A DNA stretch of 9,284 bases, from the NCBI GenBank assembly GCA_013696385.1, contig JACCYR010000050.1, positions 1 through 9,284 of the forward strand. Reading direction: 5' to 3'. This document shows positions 1-6,402 of the stretch, piece after piece. The stretch is from Acidobacteriota bacterium (lineage in GTDB: Bacteria > Acidobacteriota > Blastocatellia > Pyrinomonadales > Pyrinomonadaceae). Every line of letters starts with the position of its first letter. The stretch's first letter is position 1. The notes below the pieces were generated by a model. It saw only the letters and a list, made by a program, of their open reading frames with translations. It was not told the DNA's origin and searched no databases. The position numbers were made by a program, and so were the translations under genes.

Positions 1-2174
1 AATTTGATACCGCGCACGCCGCGGGCGACTCTGCCAAGCGGACGCGCATCCGATTCATCAAAACGAATCGCCATTCCGTCGTGCGTGGCGATAAAAATTT
101 GCTTCGTGCCATCGGTTTCAAAGACACTCAATAGTTCGTCGTCATTGTCAATGTTGATAGCATTGATGCCGTTGGCGCGAATGTTTTGATAGAGCGAAAG
201 AGACGTTTTTTTGACAATGCCTTTTTTCGTGACCATCGTTACATAAACGTCGTCGGTAAAATCCTTGACGGCGAGAACTTCGACGAGTTTGCGTTCTGAC
301 GGAATACTTATTAAATTCACCAGCGCTTTGCCGCGTGCCGCAGTATCGGCTTCGGGAATCTCATGGACTTTGATTTTGAATACTTGTCCGTCATCAGTAA
401 AAATCATCAAAAACGAATGCGTCGAGGCGGTGAACAGATGGTCAATAAAATCTTCATTTTTCGCCTTTGCGCCGAAACGACCTTTGCCGCCGCGTCCTTG
501 TGTCGAATAAGCCGAAACAGGCGTGCGTTTAATGTAACCCGCTTTCGTAACCGTTATCGCCACTTCTTCGTCGGGAATCAAATCTTCGATTTTCAGTTCA
601 ATTCCGGCATCAACAATTATCGTCTTTCGTTCATCGCCGAAGTTTTTTCTGACTTCTTTGAGTTCGTCAACGATGACTTGGCGAAGCAGTTGTTCGTTTG
701 CCAAAATTGATTCGAGTTCGCCGATAAATTTGAGAATTGCTTCGAGTTCGTCAATGATTTTTTGACGTTCAAGAGCCGACAGACGGCGCAATTGTAAATC
801 AAGAATCGCCTGCGCCTGAATGTCGGTGAATGCTAAACCGCCGACAACTTTTTCGAGGTCTTTCAAAAATCCCGCCAGCGTTTTGTCGGCAGGCGCGCCG
901 CGCCAAGATCTGACCTCGTGAAGCGTCGTAAATGTTCCCGTCAGCCACGCTTTTGCTTCGTCAAGCGAACGCGAGTTGCGAATTAGCGGAATAATGTAAT
1001 CGAGTGCGTCAATCGCCTTGTTCAAACCTTCCAAAATGTGCGCCCGCGCTTTTGCTTTCCTAAGTTCAAATTCGGTGCGGCGGCGAACGACTTCGCGGCG
1101 AAACTCAATAAACGCTTCGAGCATCTGTTTGAGATTAAGGACCTGCGGCTGTCCGTCGACAATCGCAATGCTGATAATGCCGAAAGACATCTGTAGCTGC
1201 GTTAATTTATAAAGTTTATTGAGAACGATTTGCGGCACGGCATCGCGTTTGAGTTCAATGACGACACGGATACCTTCGCGGTTTGATTCGTCGCGGATTT
1301 CCGAAATGCCGTCGAGTTTTTTCTCATTGACAAGTTCGGCGATTCTCTCAATCAACCGAGATTTGTTCAACTGATACGGAATTTCCGTTACAACAACTGC
1401 ATCACGCTCCGTATTTCCGCGCCCAACGCGGTCAATCGCAGCTTTTGCCCGCATCTGCAAAATTCCGCGACCTTCGCGGTAAGCGCGGTGAATTTCCTCG
1501 CGCCCGTAGATAAAACCGCCGGTCGGAAAATCCGGTCCCGGAACAATTTCGATAAGTTTATCTATCGTAATATTCGGGTTTCTGATGAGTTCAATCGTCG
1601 CTGTCACAATTTCAGTCAAATTATGTGGCGGAATTTTCGTCGCCATCCCAACTGCGATGCCTTCCGAACCATTGACCAGCAGATTGGGAAAACGCGCTGG
1701 CAAAACTTTCGGCTCAGACAAAGATTCGTCATAATTAGGCTGAAAATCTACGGTTTCCTTTTCAATGTCCGCCAGCAGTTCGGAAGTAAGTTTTTGCATC
1801 CTTATTTCGGTGTACCTCATTGCCGCCGCGTTGTCGCCGTCAATCGAACCGAAATTTCCCTGCCCGTCAACGAGCATATAACGCATCGAAAATTCCTGCG
1901 CCATTCGGACAATCGTTTCATAAACCGCCGTGTCGCCGTGCGGATGATATTTCCCGATTGTGTCACCAACGACACGCGCCGATTTTTTATACGGTTTGTT
2001 GTGATAATTGCCGAGTTCCTGCATCGCCCAAAGTACGCGGCGATGGACGGGTTTTAAGCCGTCGCGCACGTCCGGCAGAGCGCGTCCAATGATGACCGAC
2101 ATTGCATAATCAAGATACGACCGCCGCATCTCGTCTTCGATATTTACCTGATTGCGTTCCAATACTGAATCCAT
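1..2174 (-). CDS. gyrA: DNA gyrase subunit A (3'-truncated by window edge)
   Basis: GyrA is the breakage-reunion subunit of DNA gyrase (A2B2), which introduces negative supercoils with GyrB and ATP. The frame is open from an ATG at 2172-2174 to the left edge, about 724 codons; family members are usually 800-900 residues, so the last beta-pinwheel blades and tail are missing. Visible: the N-terminal core YLDYAMSVIIGRALPDVRDG (residues 20-39), the quinolone-determining stretch HPHGDTAVYETIV (77-89), the catalytic Tyr121 within AAMRYTEIR, the EIPYQLNKS region, the coiled-coil C-gate, and the GyrA box QGRGGKG at 559-565. The box sits where E. coli GyrA has it and favours gyrase over topoisomerase IV ParC. 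The start is supported by AAGGA seven bases upstream. Thr82 and Glu86 stand where E. coli has Ser83 and Asp87; this is a common natural combination, not proof of resistance. No frameshift seen. Confidence 0.97.
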   Translation of the reverse strand, partial: MDSVLERNQVNIEDEMRRSYLDYAMSVIIGRALPDVRDGLKPVHRRVLWAMQELGNYHNKPYKKSARVVGDTIGKYHPHGDTAVYETIVRMAQEFSMRYMLVDGQGNFGSIDGDNAAAMRYTEIRMQKLTSELLADIEKETVDFQPNYDESLSEPKVLPARFPNLLVNGSEGIAVGMATKIPPHNLTEIVTATIELIRNPNITIDKLIEIVPGPDFPTGGFIYGREEIHRAYREGRGILQMRAKAAIDRVGRGNTERDAVVVTEIPYQLNKSRLIERIAELVNEKKLDGISEIRDESNREGIRVVIELKRDAVPQIVLNKLYKLTQLQMSFGIISIAIVDGQPQVLNLKQMLEAFIEFRREVVRRRTEFELRKAKARAHILEGLNKAIDALDYIIPLIRNSRSLDEAKAWLTGTFTTLHEVRSWRGAPADKTLAGFLKDLEKVVGGLAFTDIQAQAILDLQLRRLSALERQKIIDELEAILKFIGELESILANEQLLRQVIVDELKEVRKNFGDERKTIIVDAGIELKIEDLIPDEEVAITVTKAGYIKRTPVSAYSTQGRGGKGRFGAKAKNEDFIDHLFTASTHSFLMIFTDDGQVFKIKVHEIPEADTAARGKALVNLISIPSERKLVEVLAVKDFTDDVYVTMVTKKGIVKKTSLSLYQNIRANGINAINIDNDDELLSVFETDGTKQIFIATHDGMAIRFDESDARPLGRVARGVRGIK

Positions 2175-2282
2175 TTGTTTTTCCTTAATAATAATTTCTG
2201 AAATTTCGTTGTTTTTTGAGTTGTTGTAAAAGGGCGTGAATACGATAGAATCCGGAAGTCCACCCGATTTAAATACATTATT

Positions 2283-2311
2283 ATTTTACAGGTAAATAGC
2301 CTGTTTAGCAA
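2283..2311 (-). promoter_or_regulatory. Putative sigma70-type promoter of gyrA
   Basis: On the minus strand a -35 element TTGCTA (2311-2306) and a -10 element TAAAAT (2288-2283) are separated by exactly 17 bp. They match the housekeeping consensus at 4/6 and 5/6 positions. Transcription would start near 2276, leaving a leader of about 100 nt before the gyrA ATG. The -35 lies in a short direct-repeat context (TTGCAAAGG, TTTTGCAGG, TTGC). Prediction by eye only. Confidence 0.5.
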
Positions 2312-2399
2312 CCTGCAAAACCTTTGCAAGAGATTGGAAAAAAGTAACTTCCCGATAATTTTCAGTCTTAAATTTCCAATTCAATTTTTGGAGAAATCT

Positions 2400-2591
2400 A
2401 TGTGGTTGACGGCTGTTACAAAAACAGCCAACCGATGTGTTCAAAGAATGTGTTTAATTTCGCCGGTTCGGGTAAAATCGCAGGTAAATTATGAGCGTTT
2501 GTTGCCGGATTATTTGAGATTTTTGATTGTGAGAACAGTAAATTTACAGCAAGCCGCAGAAAAACTGTTAAGTTCAATTGTCAGCTACTAA
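2400..2591 (+). CDS. Possible small hypothetical protein, 63 aa
   Basis: I do not recognise this product. It lies alone on the plus strand in the gap between gyrA and the beta-helix gene, divergent from gyrA and convergent with the beta-helix gene, whose stop is 14 bp beyond its own TAA. In its favour is a very good ribosome site: GGAG at 2390-2393 six bases before ATG 2400. The predicted protein starts MWLTAVTKTANRCVQRMC and ends LQQAAEKLLSSIVSY; it has no signal peptide, clear membrane helix or known motif. A perfect-stem hairpin lies under its first codons (2404-2433), which could dampen translation or could mean that the site is regulatory rather than coding. A chance reading frame is quite possible. 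Confidence 0.28.
   Translation: MWLTAVTKTANRCVQRMCLISPVRVKSQVNYERLLPDYLRFLIVRTVNLQQAAEKLLSSIVSY
2404..2433. repeat. Inverted repeat / hairpin in gyrA upstream region
   Basis: GGCTGTT (2411-2417) and AACAGCC (2423-2429) form a perfect 7-bp stem with a 5-base loop. GGTT (2404-2407) and AACC (2430-2433) extend it by 4 bp with a 3-base bulge (GAC). Neither strand has a T-run immediately after the stem, so it is not a standard intrinsic terminator. It lies about 100 bp upstream of the predicted gyrA promoter. It could be an operator, a 3'-end stabilising hairpin for the beta-helix gene transcript, or a structure over the start of the small ORF at 2400. Confidence 0.5.
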
Positions 2592-2605
2592 ATGCCCGAA
2601 GTTTT

Positions 2606-4264
2606 CTATAAGCAGATCCACTGATTACCGACGACCATCGCCGGTGCGCCGCTGCCGCCCGCTTGACACGGCGTAGTGTCGCGGCGGCAGTCGGAACAAT
2701 AAACCATTGAACCGTTTGGTTTTCCGGCGGGAAGCGCGTTTTGCAAAAGCGAAGGCATCTGCACCATTGCGCCGAATTGAACGTCCGTGCCGAAAAATGT
2801 CGAGCGACCTTTGACCATTCCTTCATCCGGCTGTCCGGTCATAAATACCACCGTCGCTTTATCAAAATTATTTGACGACATAGCATTTTGACAACCCAAA
2901 GTGTAACCGTCATAACAAAAACGGTCGCCTGTCGAATAAACCCGCAAACGCTCGTCAGTCCTAAATGTTTTCGGTCCGTAAAGATTGCCGGTTGAAACAA
3001 ATGTGCGGCGGGCTTTGAAAATAATTGGAGCATCAAAAATGTTGTTAACGAACATTATCGGATATGAATAATCACCGGCATCAGGCAGCACCGCGCCGTT
3101 ATAAACCAACGCGGCGGTCATTGATTCGCTTTGAGAATTGATAACCGTTATAGCCGCGCTGTCAGTTACGTCAAGATAAATACCGCCGATGGCGTTTGTA
3201 AAACCGCCGCCGTAAGTGTCTGAAACCAAAATATCTCCGGCGTGTTCAAAGTGCATTGAGTTAGCATTTTGCTGCGGCGTGCGTTTTGGATTTAAAAACA
3301 TACTTCCTTCGATTTTCCAATCGGAGTTGATCACGTCCGAATAAATTCCGGCATCGCGGTTATAAACAAAACGACAATGGTTAAATTTTACGTAGTCAAA
3401 CTGCCAGGCAAAGGTGGTTATCGGCAAGCCGTGAGCATAAAATCCGCGATTAAAATTATTAAAAACGACGCGCTCGAAATAAAAATTCTGCGACGACATA
3501 AACGCGCCGACCGCTTCGATACCAGAAGTATTTTCATTGCTTGAGCCGTAAAGTTCCAGATCCCGGATTGCTATATTTTCGACACATTCGCCGATGCGGA
3601 AAAGAGCGCGGTTTGTGCCTTTAAGCCGGATTCGGCTGGGATTTTCCTTGACGACGTTGTTAGTCGGCGCGCCGGTCGTGATGCCGCTGATGCCCTGAAT
3701 AATAATGCCGGACGGTAGAGCAACCGTTGAACCGACAACAAAATCACCTTCGGGAATCTGCAAAGTTCCGCCATTGCGCGAGGCGATAAAAGCCATCGCG
3801 CTTTTAAAGGCGGTTGTATTATCGGTTGTGCCGTCGCCAACCGCGCCAAAATCTTTAATGTTATAGATGCCGGGCGTTTCGGGCGTGGCAATCCAATCGT
3901 AAGTTACCTGCCCGACATAACTATCGCCTTTAAAACTGATTCTGTATCTTTTGTCCTCGCCGCTAAAACACCATTTATAATTGGTTGAACTGGCACGCAT
4001 CACCGCCGTTGAAGAATTGCTCTGGGTTACTCGCGCGGTTGCATCGCCGCACGATGAAAGTTTCATCGGCGTTGAACGATTTAAATCCGTGATGGTGATG
4101 TCGGTTGTCGGTGCTGAATAACGCAGAGCGCAGGTTGCGGCTTTCTGCGTGTCCGGCACATCGAGAAAAAGATTGTAGCCTTCAAATTTATTCTGCGCGA
4201 AAGCGGTTAAGGAAAAGAACAAAATAAAAAAAGAGAGAAACAAACTTCGGTTAGTTTTCAACAT
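2606..4264 (-). CDS. Secreted pectate_lyase_3-type right-handed beta-helix protein
   Basis: Predicted exported protein of 552 residues. I place the start at ATG 4264 because it gives a classic signal peptide: MLKTNR, a hydrophobic run (7-20), then AFA-QN as the likely cleavage site near residue 23. An upstream in-frame TTG (4327) adds only repeat-derived sequence. Residues 24-130 form an unrecognised Cys-containing N-terminal domain. At 134-157 is the family signature YNIKDFGAVGDGTTDNTTAF of Pectate_lyase_3/glycosyl-hydrolase-28-like beta-helices, followed by GGTLQIPEGDFVV and many short Asn/Gly/hydrophobic coils to about residue 440. The C-terminus is Cys-rich (YCSDC, then TPCQ, ending NQWICL), resembling small trimeric tail-spike-like or adhesion modules. 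Substrate is not predictable; catalytic residues were not identified. It may act on a polysaccharide or as a surface/structural protein. It lies 75 bp downstream of nrdR on the same strand. Confidence 0.85.
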   Translation of the reverse strand: MLKTNRSLFLSFFILFFSLTAFAQNKFEGYNLFLDVPDTQKAATCALRYSAPTTDITITDLNRSTPMKLSSCGDATARVTQSNSSTAVMRASSTNYKWCFSGEDKRYRISFKGDSYVGQVTYDWIATPETPGIYNIKDFGAVGDGTTDNTTAFKSAMAFIASRNGGTLQIPEGDFVVGSTVALPSGIIIQGISGITTGAPTNNVVKENPSRIRLKGTNRALFRIGECVENIAIRDLELYGSSNENTSGIEAVGAFMSSQNFYFERVVFNNFNRGFYAHGLPITTFAWQFDYVKFNHCRFVYNRDAGIYSDVINSDWKIEGSMFLNPKRTPQQNANSMHFEHAGDILVSDTYGGGFTNAIGGIYLDVTDSAAITVINSQSESMTAALVYNGAVLPDAGDYSYPIMFVNNIFDAPIIFKARRTFVSTGNLYGPKTFRTDERLRVYSTGDRFCYDGYTLGCQNAMSSNNFDKATVVFMTGQPDEGMVKGRSTFFGTDVQFGAMVQMPSLLQNALPAGKPNGSMVYCSDCRRDTTPCQAGGSGAPAMVVGNQWICL

Positions 4265-4280
4265 AATAAAAGATAGTAAC

Positions 4281-4361
4281 AAGTAAAAAAAGTAAAAGTA
4301 AAAAGTAAAATCACTTTCCGGCAGCAATAATTCTGCGGCTTATTTTTGTCTTTTTACTTTT
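4281..4361. repeat. A-rich (A)nGTAAAA repeats with 12-bp inverted copy
   Basis: Four GTAAAA-type units lie at 4281-4310 (plus-strand reading). A perfect inverted partner exists: AAAAGTAAAAAG at 4294-4305 and CTTTTTACTTTT at 4350-4361, which lies inside the 3' end of nrdR. The block therefore fills the gap between nrdR and the beta-helix gene and runs into the last codons of nrdR, giving its Lys/Arg-rich tail. No T-run terminator geometry is obvious. It looks like a short tandemly repeated intergenic element. Confidence 0.6.
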
Positions 4362-4837
4362 GTCTTTCTTTTGGCTGATTTATCCCGCGCCCGCACTAAA
4401 AACTTGAGTTCGGTCATAAATTCGGAAACGTCTTCAAATTCGAGATAAACGGACGCGAAACGGACATAAGCCACTTTATCAAGTTCCTTGAGGCGTTTCA
4501 TAATAATTTTGCCGAGTTCGCTGGTCGGGCATTCGCGGTCGGGCGAATCCTGAACGGATTTTTCGACCAAATCAACGATTGATTCGAGTTGCGGCGCGGA
4601 AATCGGGCGTTTTTCGCAAGCGCGGAGCAAGCCCGCCAAAATTTTATTGCGGTCAAATGGTTCGCGTCTGCCGTCTTTTTTGACGACCATATACGGAATT
4701 TCGTCAATTCTTTCGTATGACGTAAAACGCCTGTTGCATTGCAGACACTCACGCCGACGGCGGATGGAATCGCCGTCTTTGGCTTCTCTGGAATCTACGA
4801 CCTTGTCTTCTAAAAATCCGCAAAATGGACATTTCAT
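4340..4837 (-). CDS. nrdR: NrdR, ATP-cone transcriptional repressor of ribonucleotide reductase genes
   Basis: NrdR senses ATP/dATP and represses ribonucleotide reductase (nrd) operons by binding paired NrdR boxes. The 165-residue protein starts MKCPFCGFLEDKVVDSRE. The zinc ribbon is complete (Cys3, Cys6, Cys31, Cys34, in CPFC and CLQC), followed by the RRFTSYERI segment and the ATP-cone domain (about 49-139), containing KKDGRREPFDRNKIL and the VAYVRFASVYLEF motif near its end. Typical NrdR is about 150 residues; the extra tail (about 151-165, RDKSAKRKTKVKRQK) is basic and encoded by A-rich repeat DNA. No Shine-Dalgarno is visible: the 16 bases between the stop of the upstream flippase-like gene and this ATG are CAGTTAT repeat, so translational coupling is plausible. 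No nrdA, nrdB or nrdD gene is in the window and no convincing NrdR box was seen. Confidence 0.96.
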   Translation of the reverse strand: MKCPFCGFLEDKVVDSREAKDGDSIRRRRECLQCNRRFTSYERIDEIPYMVVKKDGRREPFDRNKILAGLLRACEKRPISAPQLESIVDLVEKSVQDSPDRECPTSELGKIIMKRLKELDKVAYVRFASVYLEFEDVSEFMTELKFLVRARDKSAKRKTKVKRQK

Positions 4838-4840
4838 AAT

Positions 4841-4913
4841 CAGTTATCAGTTATCAGTTATCAGTATATCGGTTGTTGACTGATGACTGTGGACTGTTAA
4901 CTGATAACTGACT
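4841..4913. repeat. CAGTTAT heptamer tandem repeat with inverted arm
   Basis: On the plus strand, CAGTTAT occurs three times in tandem from 4841, followed by a partial CAGTATA. After a spacer of about 30 bp, the reverse-complement form (TTAACTGATAACTGACT) occupies 4897-4913, together with degenerate GACTGATGACTGTGGACTG units. AACTGATAACTG (4899-4910) is the exact inverse of CAGTTATCAGTT on the left, so a 12-bp stem can form. The block covers the nrdR ribosome-binding position and encodes the last residues of the upstream flippase-like protein. This resembles the short tandemly repeated elements known in cyanobacteria and seen in other phyla; it is not a CRISPR array because there are no unique spacers of regular length. 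Confidence 0.85.
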
Positions 4914-5951
4914 CTCATCGTGTTCGACTTCTTCAACCGCTTGCTCGCTGGAAAGCAAATTTTTAAAACGCGCAACGCTGATGTCGCCGCGTAAGAAATA
5001 GTATATCCCGAAAAGGACGGCAGGCGCGAAATAAACAAGGTGCATTGCAATCGAGGTTGCCGCCGCATCATTTGCGGCGATATTCAAAAATATCAAACCG
5101 CCCGCCGTCGCCGCGTGAAACGCGCCTGCCGCGCCGCCCGGTGTCGGCACGAGCGAACCGATTGCCGCCCAACCCATGACAAACAGCGAATCGCTGAAAC
5201 TGAGCGGTAAATCAAATGCCAGAAGAACGAGCCAAGTCGGAATGGCAATCGCCAGCCAGAGCATTATCGTCCAAAAGATAACCGCTGTAACTTCGCGCCA
5301 ATTCTTCAATATCTGCAACGACGCGGCAAGTTGTTTCAAAAGACTGATAAAAATCCGTCTGACACGGCGCGGAACAAATTTTTTGTCGGTAACTTTCTCC
5401 GCCCACGCGATAAAACGAGCAGAAAATTTCTGGTAAAAATATAAGCCCAAAAAACCGACGAAAATACCGACCAACATTAGGTTACCAACAAATTTGACAT
5501 AAGCAAATTCGTTTTCGCGTCCTGCCGGAACAGTGAACCAGATTAAATTGACGGCGAAAAAACAGACCAGCGAAGCAAGGTCGAAAATCCGTTCAACACC
5601 TAAAGTTATTAGTGCCGCCGAAGGACGCACACGCTTGTCGCGCATCGGCAGCCACATCGGGCGCACAATCTCGCCCATTCTCCCGACCAGAAAAACTGCC
5701 GCGAACCCAACCGTCGTCGTCGCAAAAAGTTCTTTGAGCGAAGTTTCGGTTATCGGCTCAAGCAAAACCTTCCAACGAATCGCCCGCAGCAAATAACCTA
5801 GACAGATTATCAAAACCGCCAAAATTAAATAAAAGGCATCTGCCTTTCGCAAACTTTGGCTGACTTCCTGCCAATCGAGATTACGCCCGAAAAACCAAAA
5901 AATAAAAACAGCAAATAAAAACAGTAGTATAAATTTTATAGATTTTCGCAA
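4854..5951 (-). CDS. Flippase-like/LPG synthase TM-domain integral membrane protein (UPF0104 family)
   Basis: Polytopic inner-membrane protein of 365 residues resembling the flippase-like domain shared by UPF0104 proteins and the transmembrane part of lysylphosphatidylglycerol synthase MprF (LPG_synthase_TM). Hydrophobic helices are visible near 5-21, 40-56, 78-90, 125-141, 153-173, 222-247, 254-290 and 302-320. Family hallmarks are YLLRAIRWKVLLEP (53-66), VGRMGEIVRP (89-98), GVERIFDL (118-125) and the loop PTPGGAAGAFHAA (269-281). There is no C-terminal aminoacyl-transfer domain, so it is more likely a lipid or glycolipid translocation protein than a lysyl-PG synthase; substrate unknown. The start is TTG 5951, since no in-frame ATG precedes the first helix; AAGGCGG lies upstream at a long spacing. 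Residues 346-365 (ESQLSVNSPQSSVNNRYTDN) are encoded by the CAGTTAT repeat block and are probably not functional. nrdR starts 16 bp downstream. Confidence 0.88.
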   Translation of the reverse strand: MRKSIKFILLFLFAVFIFWFFGRNLDWQEVSQSLRKADAFYLILAVLIICLGYLLRAIRWKVLLEPITETSLKELFATTTVGFAAVFLVGRMGEIVRPMWLPMRDKRVRPSAALITLGVERIFDLASLVCFFAVNLIWFTVPAGRENEFAYVKFVGNLMLVGIFVGFLGLYFYQKFSARFIAWAEKVTDKKFVPRRVRRIFISLLKQLAASLQILKNWREVTAVIFWTIMLWLAIAIPTWLVLLAFDLPLSFSDSLFVMGWAAIGSLVPTPGGAAGAFHAATAGGLIFLNIAANDAAATSIAMHLVYFAPAVLFGIYYFLRGDISVARFKNLLSSEQAVEEVEHDESQLSVNSPQSSVNNRYTDN

Positions 5952-5969
5952 ACCGCTCGTTACCCGCCT

Positions 5970-5978
5970 TGTGGATAA
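5970..5978 (-). promoter_or_regulatory. Perfect DnaA box
   Basis: TTATCCACA on the minus strand is identical to the high-affinity DnaA box (E. coli R1/R4 type). It is 19 bp upstream of the TTG start of the flippase-like gene and overlaps its predicted -10 element. Confidence 0.55.
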
Positions 5979-6004
5979 TTCTTTTCCGTTTCAAAAAGTA
6001 TCAA
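5975..6004 (-). promoter_or_regulatory. Putative promoter of flippase-nrdR unit
   Basis: Minus strand: -35 TTGATA (6004-5999, 5/6 match) and -10 AATTAT (5980-5975, 4/6 match) with an 18-bp spacer. The start of transcription would be near 5968, giving a very short leader to the TTG at 5951. The -10 overlaps the perfect DnaA box at 5970-5978, and the second DnaA box lies just upstream of the -35, so DnaA could compete with RNA polymerase here. Confidence 0.35.
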
Positions 6005-6010
6005 TAAAAT

Positions 6011-6019
6011 TGTGCATAA
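6011..6019 (-). promoter_or_regulatory. Second DnaA box (TTATNCACA consensus)
   Basis: TTATGCACA on the minus strand fits the TTATNCACA consensus. It has the same orientation as the perfect box and starts 41 bp from it (about four helical turns), followed on the plus-strand side by a very AT-rich stretch. A weaker relative, TTATCCATT, occurs near 6081-6089. Confidence 0.5.
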
Positions 6020-6285
6020 CTTACAGTTCCGTTAAATATGCAGCAAAGACAAAAGATACAGTATTTTATTGAAAAACTACAATGGATAATTTTCCAATAT
6101 AGTTTTTTTACTCAGAAATACAGAGAAAAAATAAATATTCACGTAGATTTTTTTCTAAAATTTAAAACTTTATGAGATAACAAGAATAAGTATTTGCAGC
6201 AATCAAGGTTGGAAATGCGCCATGGGATGTTGCCATTAAACCGTAATTTTTTGAAATTGCAAGTTTGAAGTTCTGACTTTTATTT
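6020..6285. other. AT-rich non-coding stretch between divergent units
   Basis: No credible gene is visible here. The part from about 6055 to 6180 is strongly A/T-rich with several A- or T-runs of five to eight bases and an imperfect palindrome TGGATAATTTTCCA (6083-6096). A less AT-rich part follows (about 6195-6240), with two GCCAT copies around a CCATGG site. Next to DnaA boxes such a stretch could be a duplex-unwinding element, but ordinary intergenic DNA is equally possible. Confidence 0.5.
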
Positions 6286-6311
6286 GGAACTTTTCTTTTT
6301 CGCCTTTCGTA
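6286..6311 (+). promoter_or_regulatory. Putative ECF-type promoter (autoregulation)
   Basis: GGAAC (6286-6290), continued by TT, is separated by 17 bp from CGTA (6308-6311). GGAAC-like -35 and CGTA/CGTC-like -10 elements at this distance are the recognised form of many ECF sigma promoters, and most ECF operons activate themselves. The start would be near 6318, about 70 nt before the sigma gene. A TTGACA at 6320-6325 has no matching -10 at 16-18 bp and is a weaker alternative. Confidence 0.5.
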
Positions 6312-6363
6312 AAAACAGTTTGACAGGGCAAGTTTTTTGAGCTTTGCGGCTTTAAGGCAAAAG

Positions 6364-6402
6364 ATGATTGCTGATTGGAGAAACGAGCGTTGGAAGCATT
6401 AA
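6364..6402 (+). CDS. Possible 12-codon upstream ORF (leader peptide)
   Basis: ATG 6364 with AAGG (6354-6357) at a good distance opens a reading frame for MIADWRNERWKH, ending TAA at 6400-6402. It overlaps the likely sigma factor start (TTG 6390) in another frame. Ribosomes finishing this peptide would stop about 12 bases beyond the sigma start, a geometry that could couple or compete with sigma translation. It is rich in Trp and Arg. Functional status is unknown; ATG with a Shine-Dalgarno here may also be chance. Confidence 0.3.
   Translation: MIADWRNERWKH

Noticed and set aside
840..960. Apparent insertion of about 30 residues in GyrA between RSLDEAKAWL and LAFTDIQAQAIL
   Set aside because: Length in this C-gate segment varies naturally; E. 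coli GyrA itself has a longer segment here than many others.
1915..1935. Thr82 and Glu86 in the GyrA quinolone-resistance region, where E. coli has Ser83 and Asp87
   Set aside because: Both residues occur as wild type in many phyla; without a reference from the same species, resistance cannot be claimed.
1488..2057. Long plus-strand open frame (189 codons) and other plus-strand frames below 2100
   Set aside because: They are antisense to the fully recognisable gyrA frame and have no motif, no signal and no ribosome site of note.
2144..2329. Minus-strand frame overlapping the gyrA start
   Set aside because: Out of frame with gyrA, overlaps its promoter, ribosome site and first codons, and has no recognisable protein features.
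2404..2433. Hairpin as an intrinsic terminator of the beta-helix gene
   Set aside because: No T-run follows the stem on the minus strand and it lies 170 bp beyond the stop codon.
4841..4913. Tandem repeats as a CRISPR array
   Set aside because: Units are 7 bp, contiguous and without spacers; no cas genes nearby.
6320..6325. TTGACA as the -35 of a housekeeping promoter for the sigma gene
   Set aside because: No acceptable -10 at 16-18 bp; the ECF-type GGAAC-N17-CGTA just upstream is a better fit.
5952..6374. NrdR boxes in the promoter region of the nrdR-containing unit
   Set aside because: Only partial matches to the palindromic consensus (for example around 6097) and no pair at the expected spacing.
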